Shown here in pieces: positions 8,650 through 17,877 of a stretch of 64,000 nt of DNA (position 1 is its first letter; the number at the start of each line of letters is the position of its first letter). Source of the stretch: Cyclobacterium salsum (GTDB lineage: Bacteria > Bacteroidota > Bacteroidia > Cytophagales > Cyclobacteriaceae); the NCBI RefSeq assembly GCF_010119245.1, contig NZ_WNKG01000015.1, positions 1-64,000 of the forward strand, written 5' to 3'. The translations under genes and the position numbers were made by a program. Below the pieces are notes generated by a model that saw only the letters and a program-made list of their open reading frames with translations, ran no database searches and was not told where the DNA came from.

Positions 8650-11600
8650 ATGGCTACAGAAGACAGTTCAAAAAAAGGCGTGATCAGGGAGTTTGGCATT
8701 TCTTCGCTTTCGGTGGATAACCGAACCAGCGTGGTAATCCTTACTTTAATCATCACATTTTTAGGCATTTTTGCGTACCGGACGATGCCTAAAGAAAGTT
8801 TTCCGGAAATCGTTATTCCGACGGTCTACGTAGGTACGGCCTATCCGGGCAATTCTCCGGTGGATATGGAGAACCTGATTACCAGACCCATCGAAAAGGA
8901 ACTTAAGTCGATCAATAATTTGAAAGACGTGAGTTCGACTTCGATTCAGGATTTTTCCTCCATTGTGGTAGAATTTAACCCCAACGTGGATATATCGAAA
9001 GCCCTTCAAGACGTGAAGGATGCGGTAGATAAGGCAAAGAGTGAATTGCCAACGGATTTGGATCGGGATCCAGATGTGTTGGAAATCAATACTTCCGAAT
9101 TCCCGATTATGAATGTCAATATCTCCGGTAACTATACGGAACAGGAGCTGAAGCAATACGGTGAATATTTGGAAGATGAAATCGAAAAGCTCACTGAAAT
9201 ATCCAGTGCAGATTTGAGCGGAACCGTTGAGCGGGAGATTCAGATTAACGCCGATTTGTATAAAATGGAATCCAATGGGGTAACCTTTTCTGATATTTCC
9301 AGCGCAGTATCGGATGAGAATGTAACGATTTCCGGTGGTAATATCCTGAGCGGTGATTACCGCAGAACCATGCGTATTGCAGGAGAATTCACGGACCCGA
9401 TGCAACTGGAAAACGTAATTGTAAAGACTGAAAATAATAATATCGTGTACCTCCGTGATGTGGCTTCCGTGAACGACACTTATAAGGAGCGGGAAAGTTA
9501 TGCCAGAAGTAATAAGCTCCCGGTGGTTACCATCAACGTGGTCAAAAGGAGTGGCGAAAACCTGCTGGATGCCTCGGATAAAATTAAAGAACTGATAGAA
9601 GAAGTAAAAATCAATCGGTTTCCCGAGGATCTGGAAGTAACCATCACCAATGATCAGTCAAAGGCCACTCGATCTCAGGTAGACAATTTGGAAAATAGCA
9701 TCATTTCCGGTGTCATTCTGGTGGTATTGGTATTGATGTTTTTTCTGGGATTTCGGAATGCCCTCTTCGTAGGAATCGCCATCCCATTATCCATGTTCAT
9801 ATCCTTTTTAGTGCTCAATTCGCTGGGAGTGACACTGAATCTGATGGTGTTGTTTTCCTTGATCCTGGCATTGGGAATGCTGGTGGATAACGGCATCGTG
9901 GTAGTAGAAAATATCTATCGCTTAATGCAGGAAGGAATGTCACCCGTCAGGGCAGCTAAGGAGGGTGTTGGAGAAGTGGCCTGGCCGATTATCACTTCTA
10001 CTGCTACGACGCTTGCCGCCTTTCTCCCACTTGCATTTTGGGACGATATTATCGGGGAGTTTATGAAATACCTTCCGATCACCCTTATTATCGTGTTGTC
10101 CTCTTCACTTTTCGTGGCATTGGTCATTAATCCGGTACTGACGGCCTTGTTCATGAAAATTCAGGATGTGGATGAAAAGAAGCCGGTCAAAAAACCAATG
10201 ATTGTAGCCGCGGTGCTCACGTTCCTGGCCATTGTATGTTATTTTATAGCTTGGGTAGCATTGGGTAATCTATTATTTCTGGGTGCGCTATTAACTATTT
10301 TCAATGTTTTTGCCCTCCGAAAAGCCATTCGCTGGTTTCAAAATGTCTTTTTAGTAAAGCTGGAGAACATGTACGAAAATACGCTTCGCTTTGCGTTAAG
10401 AGGATTTAAACCCTATTTCTTTTTTGGAGGGACGGCACTCTTGTTGGTTGTCTCGCTGGTACTACTTGGAATCAGGGCTCCTAAGATTCTCTTTTTTCCG
10501 GATAACCAGCCTGCGCTGGTAAGTATCTACATGGAAAAGCCCATCGGTACGGATATCGAAGCGACGAATGATTTTGTCCATCAGTTGGAAGATGATCTTT
10601 TTGAGCTTCTGGAGCCCTATGAAAGCATCATAGAATCCGTCATTACCCAAATAGGGGAAGGAACGGGGGATCCATTGGAAGGACCAAGCCAGGCCACTAC
10701 TCCGCATAAGGCGAAAATCACCATTGGATTTGAAGAATACCAGTTTCGCGAAGGAGTGAATACCAATGAGGTCATGGAGAAAATCCGGAATCTTGCTGAA
10801 GGCTATCCCGGTGTGCTGGTAACGGTTGATAAACAAAGGAATGGTCCTCCCGTGGGGAAACCGATCAATATTGAAATAAGCGGTGAGAATTTTGATCAGC
10901 TTATCACTTTTGTCAATCAATTGCGGGAACATATTAACGAGTCTGGCGTCCAGGGAATCGAAGAGTTGAAGTCGGATTTGGAACTAGGTAATCCGGAACT
11001 AATAATCGATATTGATCGTGAAAAAGCGAGAAGGTTTGGCTTATCGACCTCCACGATTGCCAATGAATTGAGGACGGCTTTATTTGGATTAGAAGTTTCC
11101 AAATATAAAGAAGGTGAGGACGACTACCCCATCCAGTTACGTTTGGCGAACGAGTTCCGATACGATATTGGAGCACTATTGAATAAAAAGATCAGTTTTA
11201 GGGATAAATTTGGCAATCAAAAAGAAATCCCCATATCCTCCGTGGCCAGTCTGGAATACAGTTCTACCTACGGTTCGGTAAAGAGAAAAGACCTGGAAAG
11301 GGTGATTACCTTGTCTTCCAATGTCAATGATGGGTTCAATGCCACTGAAATCAATAATGCCATCAAACAGTTGGTGCAGGATTTCGAGATACCGGAAGGC
11401 ATAGATGTGAGCTTTACAGGTGAGCAGGAGGAGCAGGCTAAATCTGCTGAATTTCTTACCAGAGCCTTGCTTATTTCCATATCCCTGATATTCCTGATCA
11501 TTGTAGCCCAGTTTAATTCGGTGACTACTCCATTTATCATCATGGCTTCTGTGGTATTCAGTACCATTGGTGTTTTTCTGGGATTGGTTGCCTTCAATAT

Positions 11601-12057
11601 GAATTTTGTGATTATCATGACCGGAATTGGTATTATTTCCCTGGCAGGGGTCGTGGTAAACAATGCCATTGTCTTGATTGACTATACGAACCTGGTGAGG
11701 GAAAGGAGAAGAGAAGAACTAAATATTCCGGAAGGTGAGTTCTTGGCCAAAGAAGAGTTACTGGACAGCATTATTCAGGGCGGGAAGATTAGGTTACGAC
11801 CGGTGCTATTAACGGCCGTCACTACCGTGCTGGGGTTGATACCTTTAGCATTGGGGATGAACATCGATTTTTATGGGTTGCTATCCTCATTTGACCCAAA
11901 ATTCTATATTGGCGGGGATAATGCAGATTTTTGGGGACCCATGGCCTGGACAGTTATATTCGGCCTAACCTTTGCGACCTTTTTAACGTTAGTAATAGTA
12001 CCTGTCATGTATTTATTGGCAGACAAATTAAATTCAGTCGCTCGCAAGAGCAACTAA
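8650..12057 (+). CDS. RND-family efflux transporter permease (AcrB/MexB-like)
   Basis: Proton-driven trimeric exporter in the inner membrane, 1135 residues with 12 expected membrane helices and two periplasmic loops. TM1 is at about residues 27-45 (VVILTLIITFLGIFAYRTM). TM4 carries the proton relay as GMLVDNGIVVVEN: Asp413 is present, but the second Asp of AcrB is Asn414, a variant I have seen in related Bacteroidota pumps. A second copy of the fold starts near residue 580, and its TM10 region reads GIGIISLAGVVVNNAIVLIDY. Last gene of the operon. The substrate cannot be read from the sequence; drugs, detergents or lipids are all possible. Confidence 0.95.
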   Translation: MATEDSSKKGVIREFGISSLSVDNRTSVVILTLIITFLGIFAYRTMPKESFPEIVIPTVYVGTAYPGNSPVDMENLITRPIEKELKSINNLKDVSSTSIQDFSSIVVEFNPNVDISKALQDVKDAVDKAKSELPTDLDRDPDVLEINTSEFPIMNVNISGNYTEQELKQYGEYLEDEIEKLTEISSADLSGTVEREIQINADLYKMESNGVTFSDISSAVSDENVTISGGNILSGDYRRTMRIAGEFTDPMQLENVIVKTENNNIVYLRDVASVNDTYKERESYARSNKLPVVTINVVKRSGENLLDASDKIKELIEEVKINRFPEDLEVTITNDQSKATRSQVDNLENSIISGVILVVLVLMFFLGFRNALFVGIAIPLSMFISFLVLNSLGVTLNLMVLFSLILALGMLVDNGIVVVENIYRLMQEGMSPVRAAKEGVGEVAWPIITSTATTLAAFLPLAFWDDIIGEFMKYLPITLIIVLSSSLFVALVINPVLTALFMKIQDVDEKKPVKKPMIVAAVLTFLAIVCYFIAWVALGNLLFLGALLTIFNVFALRKAIRWFQNVFLVKLENMYENTLRFALRGFKPYFFFGGTALLLVVSLVLLGIRAPKILFFPDNQPALVSIYMEKPIGTDIEATNDFVHQLEDDLFELLEPYESIIESVITQIGEGTGDPLEGPSQATTPHKAKITIGFEEYQFREGVNTNEVMEKIRNLAEGYPGVLVTVDKQRNGPPVGKPINIEISGENFDQLITFVNQLREHINESGVQGIEELKSDLELGNPELIIDIDREKARRFGLSTSTIANELRTALFGLEVSKYKEGEDDYPIQLRLANEFRYDIGALLNKKISFRDKFGNQKEIPISSVASLEYSSTYGSVKRKDLERVITLSSNVNDGFNATEINNAIKQLVQDFEIPEGIDVSFTGEQEEQAKSAEFLTRALLISISLIFLIIVAQFNSVTTPFIIMASVVFSTIGVFLGLVAFNMNFVIIMTGIGIISLAGVVVNNAIVLIDYTNLVRERRREELNIPEGEFLAKEELLDSIIQGGKIRLRPVLLTAVTTVLGLIPLALGMNIDFYGLLSSFDPKFYIGGDNADFWGPMAWTVIFGLTFATFLTLVIVPVMYLLADKLNSVARKSN

Positions 12058-12096
12058 TTAAATTTAATTAAAGGTTGGTGGTTTTTTTAAGTGTTC

Positions 12097-12128
12097 AAAC
12101 CTCCGGGACATTGTCCCGGAGGTTTTTT
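12097..12128 (+). terminator. Intrinsic terminator of the efflux operon
   Basis: A 13-bp perfect stem (AAACCTCCGGGAC at 12097-12109, loop ATT, matching right arm to 12125) runs into a T tract. It lies 40 bases after the RND stop and just beyond the convergent araD stop at 12139, so it may also limit readthrough from araD. Confidence 0.9.
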
Positions 12129-12138
12129 AGTTGGGGTA

Positions 12139-12849
12139 TTAGCTACCTTCCTGCCCATAGTAAGCACCTGCGCCGTGTTTTCGCTCGTAATGTTTTCGAA
12201 TCAAGGAGGCTTTCAATCGGTTTGCATGGGGGTTTATTTGAAGGGTAAGGTACGCCATACGAGCGATTTCTTCGAGAACCCGGCTGTTATACACGGCCTT
12301 GGCAGGATCCTTTCCCCAGGTGAAGGGGCCATGATTGCCAATCAATACCATTTCCACCTCTTCATAAGACAGGTTCTTCTCTGAAAAACAATCCAATATT
12401 TGTTGCCCGGTCATGTGTTCGTAATCCCCGGCGATCAACTCATCCGACATAGGCGGGGCACAGGGAATGTCTTTGGTATTGTGATCTGCATGGGTGGTAC
12501 CAAAAATCGGAATGTCCATTTGGGATTGCGCCCAGGATACGGCATAGGTAGAATGGGTATGACAAATGCCCCCGATCTTTTGCCAGTGCTTATATAAAAA
12601 AGCATGGGTTTTGGTATCCGAGGAGGGCCTCATTTTGCCTTCTACCACCTGGTTATCATAATCCACAATGACAATATCTTCCGGTTTGAGGTCCTTATAG
12701 GGTAATCCACTGGGTTTGATAGCAAAAACAGCTTTTTCCCTATTTACTGCACTTACATTACCGAACGTATAGACCACCAAATCAAGATTGGGGAGTTCCA
12801 TATTGGCCTCATAGCAGGCCCTTTTCAATTCTAAGTATTCACTCTTCAT
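12139..12849 (-). CDS. araD: L-ribulose-5-phosphate 4-epimerase
   Basis: Converts L-ribulose 5-phosphate to D-xylulose 5-phosphate, the last step of L-arabinose catabolism, in the cytoplasm. The 236-residue class II aldolase fold shows GNVSAVNR near the start, IKPSGLPY, the zinc site HTHSTYAVSWAQ, GTTHADH with the catalytic Asp, and the third zinc His in IGNHGPFTWG. The C-terminal Tyr of the active site is in HGAGAYYGQ. It is the last gene of a minus-strand group with GH43 and cyclophilin genes 62 bases upstream. araA is 1.9 kb away on the other strand and araB is not in the window. Confidence 0.95.
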   Translation of the reverse strand: MKSEYLELKRACYEANMELPNLDLVVYTFGNVSAVNREKAVFAIKPSGLPYKDLKPEDIVIVDYDNQVVEGKMRPSSDTKTHAFLYKHWQKIGGICHTHSTYAVSWAQSQMDIPIFGTTHADHNTKDIPCAPPMSDELIAGDYEHMTGQQILDCFSEKNLSYEEVEMVLIGNHGPFTWGKDPAKAVYNSRVLEEIARMAYLTLQINPHANRLKASLIRKHYERKHGAGAYYGQEGS

Positions 12850-12911
12850 GTGTTTTGAATTTATTTCTTTAATAGCCGGAGTGTATATGAATGTTTAATC
12901 TGCCATAAGCT

Positions 12912-13913
12912 TTAAAGGAATACCTCGGGCCACCCGTCTTCCGTCCATATCAATGTTCTGATCAAAAGTTTTGGTTTTCCCTCATCTGATGCGTCATATC
13001 CATGGAAAATAAGGTAATCTTCTCCGTCAAAGGTATAGGTGGCATTATGGCCTACCCCATGCCAGTTTTTATTTCCCTCAACCACCAGGCTTCCCCCGCC
13101 TTCCAGCAGCCTTTTTCCATTCTGGTCCAGGTAGGGACCTCTGACATCTTCAGACCTTCCCACCATCACTTTATAGGTGCTATTCTCTCCCCTGCAGCAA
13201 TAATCAAAGGAGACAAAAAGGTAATAAAACCCATTCTTTTTGAAAATGAACGGTGCTTCCAGAGCCGCTGCACCGGCCGTCCTATCCTCCGTTGTGAAAG
13301 ATCTTGCCCTTCGGGCAATACTAAACCAGCTATCAGGCTCCTTTTTTACGGTTTTGAAGTCTTTTTCCAGTTCCACTATTTTCAAACCGCTCCAAAATGA
13401 GCCAAAACTCAACCACAACGAACCTTCTTCGTCCATGATCAAATTCGGATCGATTGCGTTCCACAGATCCCTTCCCGGAACACTTCGGATGACCAGGCCC
13501 TGGTCTTTCCATCCATAATCAGGGGCCGAGGGGTCAAGGCTGGTACTGGTGGCCAACCCTATGGCTGATGTGTTTTTACCAAAGGCCGAAACGGAGTAAT
13601 ACAGGTAATAGGTACCCTCATGGGCAAATATATCCGGAGCCCAGATGTGGTTTCTGAATCCGGGAACGACTTCGGCCACCCATTCGGGGGCATTTGAAAA
13701 AACCGGAGGTTCTTTTTTCCAGCATTTCATATCACTACTGGACCAGACGGCAATTCCCCTTCCGGTAGTAAACAGGTAATACCTCCCCTCCGCCTCAACC
13801 ATAACCGGGTCGTGGGCTCTCAGTTCCGCCGTCGGTACCTGCTGGCACATACCTGACAAGTGGAAACCAACAAATAGAAAAAAGCAAAAGCAATTTTTAA
13901 GGAGCGCATTCAT
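12912..13913 (-). CDS. GH43 family glycosidase, probable endo-1,5-alpha-L-arabinanase
   Basis: Secreted inverting glycosidase of 333 residues with a signal peptide ending near SGMCQQ. The five-bladed propeller signs of GH43 are present: the general base Asp in LRAHDPVM, the middle Asp in AIDPNLIMDEEGSLW, and the acid Glu in ALEAPFIFKKNGFYYLF. VGHNATYTFDGEDYLIFHGYD near the end supplies the His that sits in the propeller axis in arabinanases. Its place 62 bases upstream of araD and near araA supports arabinan as substrate and L-arabinose as product. A xylosidase or arabinofuranosidase of the same family is the alternative. Confidence 0.87.
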   Translation of the reverse strand: MNALLKNCFCFFLFVGFHLSGMCQQVPTAELRAHDPVMVEAEGRYYLFTTGRGIAVWSSSDMKCWKKEPPVFSNAPEWVAEVVPGFRNHIWAPDIFAHEGTYYLYYSVSAFGKNTSAIGLATSTSLDPSAPDYGWKDQGLVIRSVPGRDLWNAIDPNLIMDEEGSLWLSFGSFWSGLKIVELEKDFKTVKKEPDSWFSIARRARSFTTEDRTAGAAALEAPFIFKKNGFYYLFVSFDYCCRGENSTYKVMVGRSEDVRGPYLDQNGKRLLEGGGSLVVEGNKNWHGVGHNATYTFDGEDYLIFHGYDASDEGKPKLLIRTLIWTEDGWPEVFL

Positions 13914-13917
13914 ATGT

Positions 13918-14499
13918 TTATGAGTTTTTCAGTCGTGTGATGTGCTGGATAAGTACAGGCTCCAGAAGGTATTGGTCTTTGTTTTCCATTCCCTGTATTT
14001 GCCTTACGACATCCATGCCGTCCAGTACCTTTCCAAAAGCTGCAAACCCTTGTCCATCCGGATGGCGCTTACCGCCGTAGTCCAATTCCGGCTGGTCGCC
14101 GATGCAAATAAAAAAACTGCTTTGTGCTGAGTTTGGGTCAAGTCTTGCCATGGAAAGGACACCATTTTTATGCAGTATTCCGGTAGACCGGGTGGTTTCT
14201 ATGGGTATGGGGGGCAATAGTTGGTCCTCAGGAACGTTTCCTCCTTGTATCACCTGTATCTGAATCGTCCTATCGGCTTCATTCCCGGGCGTACAAACCC
14301 TAAAGAATGTTGAGCCATCATAGGCATCGTTTGCGACGTATTGGAGAAAATTGGCCACCGTTTCGGGAGCCTTATCCGGATAAAGTTCTATGACAATGGG
14401 GCCTTTATCCGTTGATATCCTGTAAGTTAAATCCGATTGGGCAGTGCCATGGAAATAGCTGAAATAGAGCAAAAAGATAAAGCAAACGGACTTATTCAT
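13918..14499 (-). CDS. Cyclophilin-type peptidyl-prolyl cis-trans isomerase, secreted
   Basis: A 193-residue cyclophilin with an N-terminal signal peptide (VCFIFLLYFSYFHGTAQ), so it acts in the periplasm or envelope. Core elements are visible: GPIVIELYPDKAPETVANFLQYV, the catalytic Arg in STFFRVC, QVIQGGNVPED, SMARLDPNSAQSSFFICIGD and FGKVLDGMDVVRQI. It opens the minus-strand group and is followed by the GH43 gene after only 4 bases, so the two are almost certainly cotranscribed. A folding helper in a carbohydrate operon is unexpected and its link to arabinan use is unknown. Confidence 0.92.
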   Translation of the reverse strand: MNKSVCFIFLLYFSYFHGTAQSDLTYRISTDKGPIVIELYPDKAPETVANFLQYVANDAYDGSTFFRVCTPGNEADRTIQIQVIQGGNVPEDQLLPPIPIETTRSTGILHKNGVLSMARLDPNSAQSSFFICIGDQPELDYGGKRHPDGQGFAAFGKVLDGMDVVRQIQGMENKDQYLLEPVLIQHITRLKNS

Positions 14500-14736
14500 T
14501 GGGTTTCTGGAATGATCATTTCAATAGCTACTTATTATTTTCTCAATATCCAAAAAAAGGATCGCTTCGGCAATTAATTTTGGAGCAGACTGATGGCATT
14601 TAAAATAATTTCATGTCAAAAAGACATTTTAATTCGCATACCCCCCCATTTCACCGGTTATGGAAATTTCTTTTCCGATTATTTTTATTTCCAAAAATAA
14701 GGTGTAAATATAACATTTAAAATACAAACAGGTTCT

Positions 14737-16218
14737 ATGAAAAGTTTTTCCCAATACGAAGTATGGTTTATCACAGGCAGCCAGCACCTGTATGGCGAAG
14801 CCACCTTGTCTGAGGTAACCCTGCACGCCCGAGAAATAGCTTCGGCTTTGGACGCATCCGAGAAAATAGCGGTTCCTATTGTTTTCAAGCCCATAGTCAC
14901 CACGGCGGCTGAAATTTATGAAGTGATTGCCCATGCCAACACACAAAAAAGCTGCATAGGCCTCATCACCTGGATGCACACCTTTTCTCCGGCTAAGATG
15001 TGGATTAACGGGCTGAAAATTTTGAACAAGCCACTGCTTCACTTGCATACCCAATTCCAGCGTACCATTCCCTGGGAAACCATCGACATGAATTATATGA
15101 ATTTGAACCAAAGTGCTCATGGGGATAGGGAATTTGGGTATATCTGTACCCGGATGAAGCTGCGAAGAAAGGTCGTGGTAGGTCATTGGAAAGAGGCATC
15201 GGTTCACCAGGAAATCGATTACTGGAGTCGGGCAGCTGCTGGCTGGCACGATTGGCAGGGGGCTCAATTTGTACGGTTTGGGGACAACATGCGGCAGGTG
15301 GCCGTCACCGAAGGGGATAAAGTGGGCGCCGAGATGCAATTCGGCTTTTCGGTAAATACACATGCGGTCGGTGACCTCGTCGAGCAAATGAATGGTATTG
15401 ATCCGGTTTTAGTCGAACGATTGGTGAGCTTGTACGAATCAAGCTACACGATGGATGAGAAATTGAAGGTAGCAGGCAGTCACCGGGATTTCCTGAAGGA
15501 AGCTGCGCGAATCGAATTAGGCTTGAAGCAGTTCCTTGAAGCAGGAAACTTTAAAGGATTTACCAATACCTTTGAAGACCTTTACGGCCTGCACCAGCTT
15601 CCGGGCATTGCCGTTCAGCGGTTGACCTGTCAGGGTTACGGATATGCCGGGGAAGGCGACTGGAAAACCATGGCGCTGGTCCGTGCCATGAAGGTCATGG
15701 GAACAGGCTTGCCTGGTGGGAATGCCTTTATGGAAGATTACACCTACGACTTTCTGGAACAAGGAGGAGTAGTTCTGGGAGCACACATGCTGGAAGTAGA
15801 CGAAAGTCTGGCAGAAGGGGAAATCCGATGTGAAGTCCATCCCCTGGGAATTGGGGGAAAAGCAGATCCCGTCAGATTGGTCTTTACAGCGGGTGAAGGC
15901 AGCGCCTTAAACGCATCGCTGGTAGCGATGGGCGATAAATACCGATTGGTAATTAACAAAGTTCAGGCTATCAAGCCACCACGTGATCTCCCTAATCTCC
16001 CCGTAGCCCGAACCATGTGGCAACCCTTACCGGATTTTAAAACAGCTTGCGCAGCCTGGATCCTGGCAGGAGGGGCTCATCATACCTGTTTTAGTCAAAA
16101 CCTTCCCGTAGCGATCCTGGAAGATTTTGCCGAAATGGCAGGATTGGAGCCGCTGATAATTGATGAGGAAACCAACTTGAGGGGATTCAAGTTACTGCTG
16201 AACCAACTTAATGCCTGA
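14737..16218 (+). CDS. araA: L-arabinose isomerase
   Basis: Converts L-arabinose to L-ribulose in the cytoplasm with Mn2+. The length of 493 residues is close to the E. coli enzyme. Family signs include YEVWFITGSQHLYGEATL at the start, CIGLITWMHTFSPAKMWI, LHTQFQRTIPW, and the metal residues in GGNAFMEDYTYDF, GAHMLEVDES and AGGAHHTCFSQ. It is divergent from the cyclophilin-GH43-araD group across 237 bases, which probably hold promoters for both directions. No regulator gene and no ribulokinase lie nearby, so the pathway must be completed from another locus. Confidence 0.97.
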   Translation: MKSFSQYEVWFITGSQHLYGEATLSEVTLHAREIASALDASEKIAVPIVFKPIVTTAAEIYEVIAHANTQKSCIGLITWMHTFSPAKMWINGLKILNKPLLHLHTQFQRTIPWETIDMNYMNLNQSAHGDREFGYICTRMKLRRKVVVGHWKEASVHQEIDYWSRAAAGWHDWQGAQFVRFGDNMRQVAVTEGDKVGAEMQFGFSVNTHAVGDLVEQMNGIDPVLVERLVSLYESSYTMDEKLKVAGSHRDFLKEAARIELGLKQFLEAGNFKGFTNTFEDLYGLHQLPGIAVQRLTCQGYGYAGEGDWKTMALVRAMKVMGTGLPGGNAFMEDYTYDFLEQGGVVLGAHMLEVDESLAEGEIRCEVHPLGIGGKADPVRLVFTAGEGSALNASLVAMGDKYRLVINKVQAIKPPRDLPNLPVARTMWQPLPDFKTACAAWILAGGAHHTCFSQNLPVAILEDFAEMAGLEPLIIDEETNLRGFKLLLNQLNA

Positions 16219-16281
16219 TAGAATTTCCTCTGGAAGGTTTTTGTGTTAGGCTTGGCGAGCCCAAGAACGACTATATACCTA

Positions 16282-17103
16282 TTACGCTTCCTCAAACGGA
16301 AGCACTATTAGAGGGGTTTGGCCATCGTGTACCAAATCATTGATAAAGAATTTCCGGAAAAGTTGGTCGTTTAGCGTTCGGGATCCTTTTTGCAAAACCA
16401 GGTAATCGTCGGGAAATTGCCGGTACCTTTCTTTGATGATTCCAAAGGCATCCGAACTTTCATATAGCTTGACGGTACACTTGTAGTGAGTAGAGAATTT
16501 GGCTTTTAATTTATCCAGGTAGGCTTCGCTTTCAGTTCGTTCCTCCTTTTCTGTCAGGATGGTAAGCAGTTCAATTTCTTCGATGGAGTTACCAATTGTA
16601 TCCAGCAAATTGGAAAGGGCTCGCTCGTTTAACGGGTACTTTACCTGACAGGCTAATGCTAATTTGGTGGGTATGGCCTGCTCAATGGACTTGGGCAAGG
16701 CAATGATCAGCCGGTTTAGATGGTTGATTATATCGGTGGCAGTACTTCCGACCAATAGCTTTTTCAGGAAGCCCGTTCCCTTCAGGCCTAATAGCAGCAT
16801 GTCTTCGGAGCTTGTTTCTTCAGACAGAAAATGGGTAAGCTGCCTGTCAATGGCCAAAAAATCAGCTTCCCCACGGGGTACACCTAACTTTTTCAATGCG
16901 TCAGAAAAGGCTTTCTCAGCTTCTTTTTTCTCGAAATCAATTATTTGATTTTTACTAGGGGAATTGGCAAGGGTAGGTGCCAAACCGGGGATTTTAAAAA
17001 TGAATTTAAGGGAGATATCATACGATTTTCGCCATTCGAACGCTAATTTTAATATGGTTTCCGTATAGGCTGAAAAATCAATAAGTACGATTAATCTCTT
17101 CAT
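16282..17103 (-). CDS. Universal stress protein, UspA family, tandem domain
   Basis: A 273-residue cytoplasmic protein with two UspA-like halves. The N-terminal half begins MKRLIVLIDFSAYTETILKLAFEW, the usual first strand and helix, and continues to DMLLLGLKGTGFLKKLLVGSTATDII, which corresponds to the nucleotide-binding loop G-x2-G-x9-G-S/T. The second half is more divergent and ends FFINDLVHDGQTPLIVLP. Such proteins bind ATP or AMP and respond to starvation or redox stress; the specific role is unknown. TAACTTTA on the minus strand at 17139-17146 is one base off a -7 element. Confidence 0.85.
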   Translation of the reverse strand: MKRLIVLIDFSAYTETILKLAFEWRKSYDISLKFIFKIPGLAPTLANSPSKNQIIDFEKKEAEKAFSDALKKLGVPRGEADFLAIDRQLTHFLSEETSSEDMLLLGLKGTGFLKKLLVGSTATDIINHLNRLIIALPKSIEQAIPTKLALACQVKYPLNERALSNLLDTIGNSIEEIELLTILTEKEERTESEAYLDKLKAKFSTHYKCTVKLYESSDAFGIIKERYRQFPDDYLVLQKGSRTLNDQLFRKFFINDLVHDGQTPLIVLPFEEA

Positions 17104-17199
17104 GGACAGGCGAAATAATAAACGTTAAATCAAGAGACTAAAGTTAGTGATTATCCGACGATTTTCCACCAACGCCTGGTAAATCTGGCTTAATCGAAC

Positions 17200-17406
17200 C
17201 TATTGATCCTCATACCATTTTTCGTCAAAGGTATGTGTAGATTCAAATGCTGCCTTCAACACCCTAATGACCATCCAGATCATTAAAATTGGAGAAAGGG
17301 AAAACATCATGAGGATAATCGCTGTGTTAATATTTACGGCAACTGCCACTACATATACCAGCAAAAATCCGGTTACGATTGCTACGGGAGTTAGGGAATT
17401 GTCCAT
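17200..17406 (-). CDS. Small conserved membrane protein, two predicted TM helices
   Basis: A 68-residue protein with two hydrophobic segments, about residues 7-27 (VAIVTGFLLVYVVAVAVNI) and 30-50 (AIILMMFSLSPILMIWMVI), followed by a short charged tail ending FDEKWYEDQ. I recognise no family name. Composition and codon use look like the neighbouring genes and the length is typical of small Bacteroidota inner-membrane proteins, so it is probably real. It lies between the UspA gene and the HiPIP gene on the same strand, but 80-100 base gaps make an operon uncertain. Confidence 0.6.
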   Translation of the reverse strand: MDNSLTPVAIVTGFLLVYVVAVAVNINTAIILMMFSLSPILMIWMVIRVLKAAFESTHTFDEKWYEDQ

Positions 17407-17486
17407 TTTCTCTTCCTTTTACTCTTAAAACACGATAATGGAACGATTTGTTTACCAATCGGTTACTTTCTGAAAAAAAGGATAAA

Positions 17487-17816
17487 TTAACCATTTGCAA
17501 CTCTGGGAGCCCAATAGGTGCAATAGGCAGCAGCTTCTACCGGCCCCTTGAACAACTGACAGCCGCCACATTTTCGTTCTGCTGTAGGGGGCAGGTAAAG
17601 CTGGCAATTGTCACAACGGTTGTCAGAAACAGGTGTACTGGCCTCATAGCCCAACTTTTTCCTTTTTTCTAATTCTTCCTCACTAAGACCGGTAAGGTCG
17701 GCACAGTCCGTTACTCCCTCCAGCTCGTATTCTTTCTTTGGTGGTGCACATCGGGATAAGAAATAAACCAGACCGGTGGATCCGAGTAAATACTTTAGGA
17801 GATTTCTACGCGTCAT
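17487..17816 (-). CDS. High-potential iron-sulfur protein (HiPIP)-like, Tat-exported
   Basis: A 109-residue protein that probably carries one [4Fe-4S] cluster as a periplasmic electron carrier. It opens with a twin-arginine signal (TRRNLLKYL) and a hydrophobic stretch. The C-terminal half has the HiPIP cysteine layout: Cys68-x2-Cys71, Cys86 in GCQLFKG and Cys99 before the aromatic pair YW. An extra Cys83 makes a CGGC motif not usual in the family. It starts 61 bases downstream of the lipoprotein dehydrogenase gene on the same strand, so it is a good candidate for that enzyme's electron acceptor. The partner assignment is inference. Confidence 0.8.
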   Translation of the reverse strand: MTRRNLLKYLLGSTGLVYFLSRCAPPKKEYELEGVTDCADLTGLSEEELEKRKKLGYEASTPVSDNRCDNCQLYLPPTAERKCGGCQLFKGPVEAAAYCTYWAPRVANG

Positions 17817-17877
17817 GCAGGAAGTAAATTTTAGGAAAGACCGGCGAGGTCCTTCAGGTGTGGGTTTCGGTTTGATT

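Noticed and set aside
8761-9405. 214-codon minus-strand frame opposite the RND pump gene
   Set aside because: Shadow of a certain gene, His- and Ile-rich by reverse reading, no recognisable domain.
12091-12384. 97-codon plus-strand frame running through the terminator into araD
   Set aside because: It reads through a terminator stem and opposite araD; no support as a gene.
14629-15387. 252-codon minus-strand frame opposite araA
   Set aside because: It lies fully opposite a certain gene, has no family resemblance, and its amino acid pattern follows from the codon bias of araA.
16219-16281. Terminator between araA and the UspA gene
   Set aside because: The only hairpin (CTTGG/CCAAG) is short and lacks a T run.
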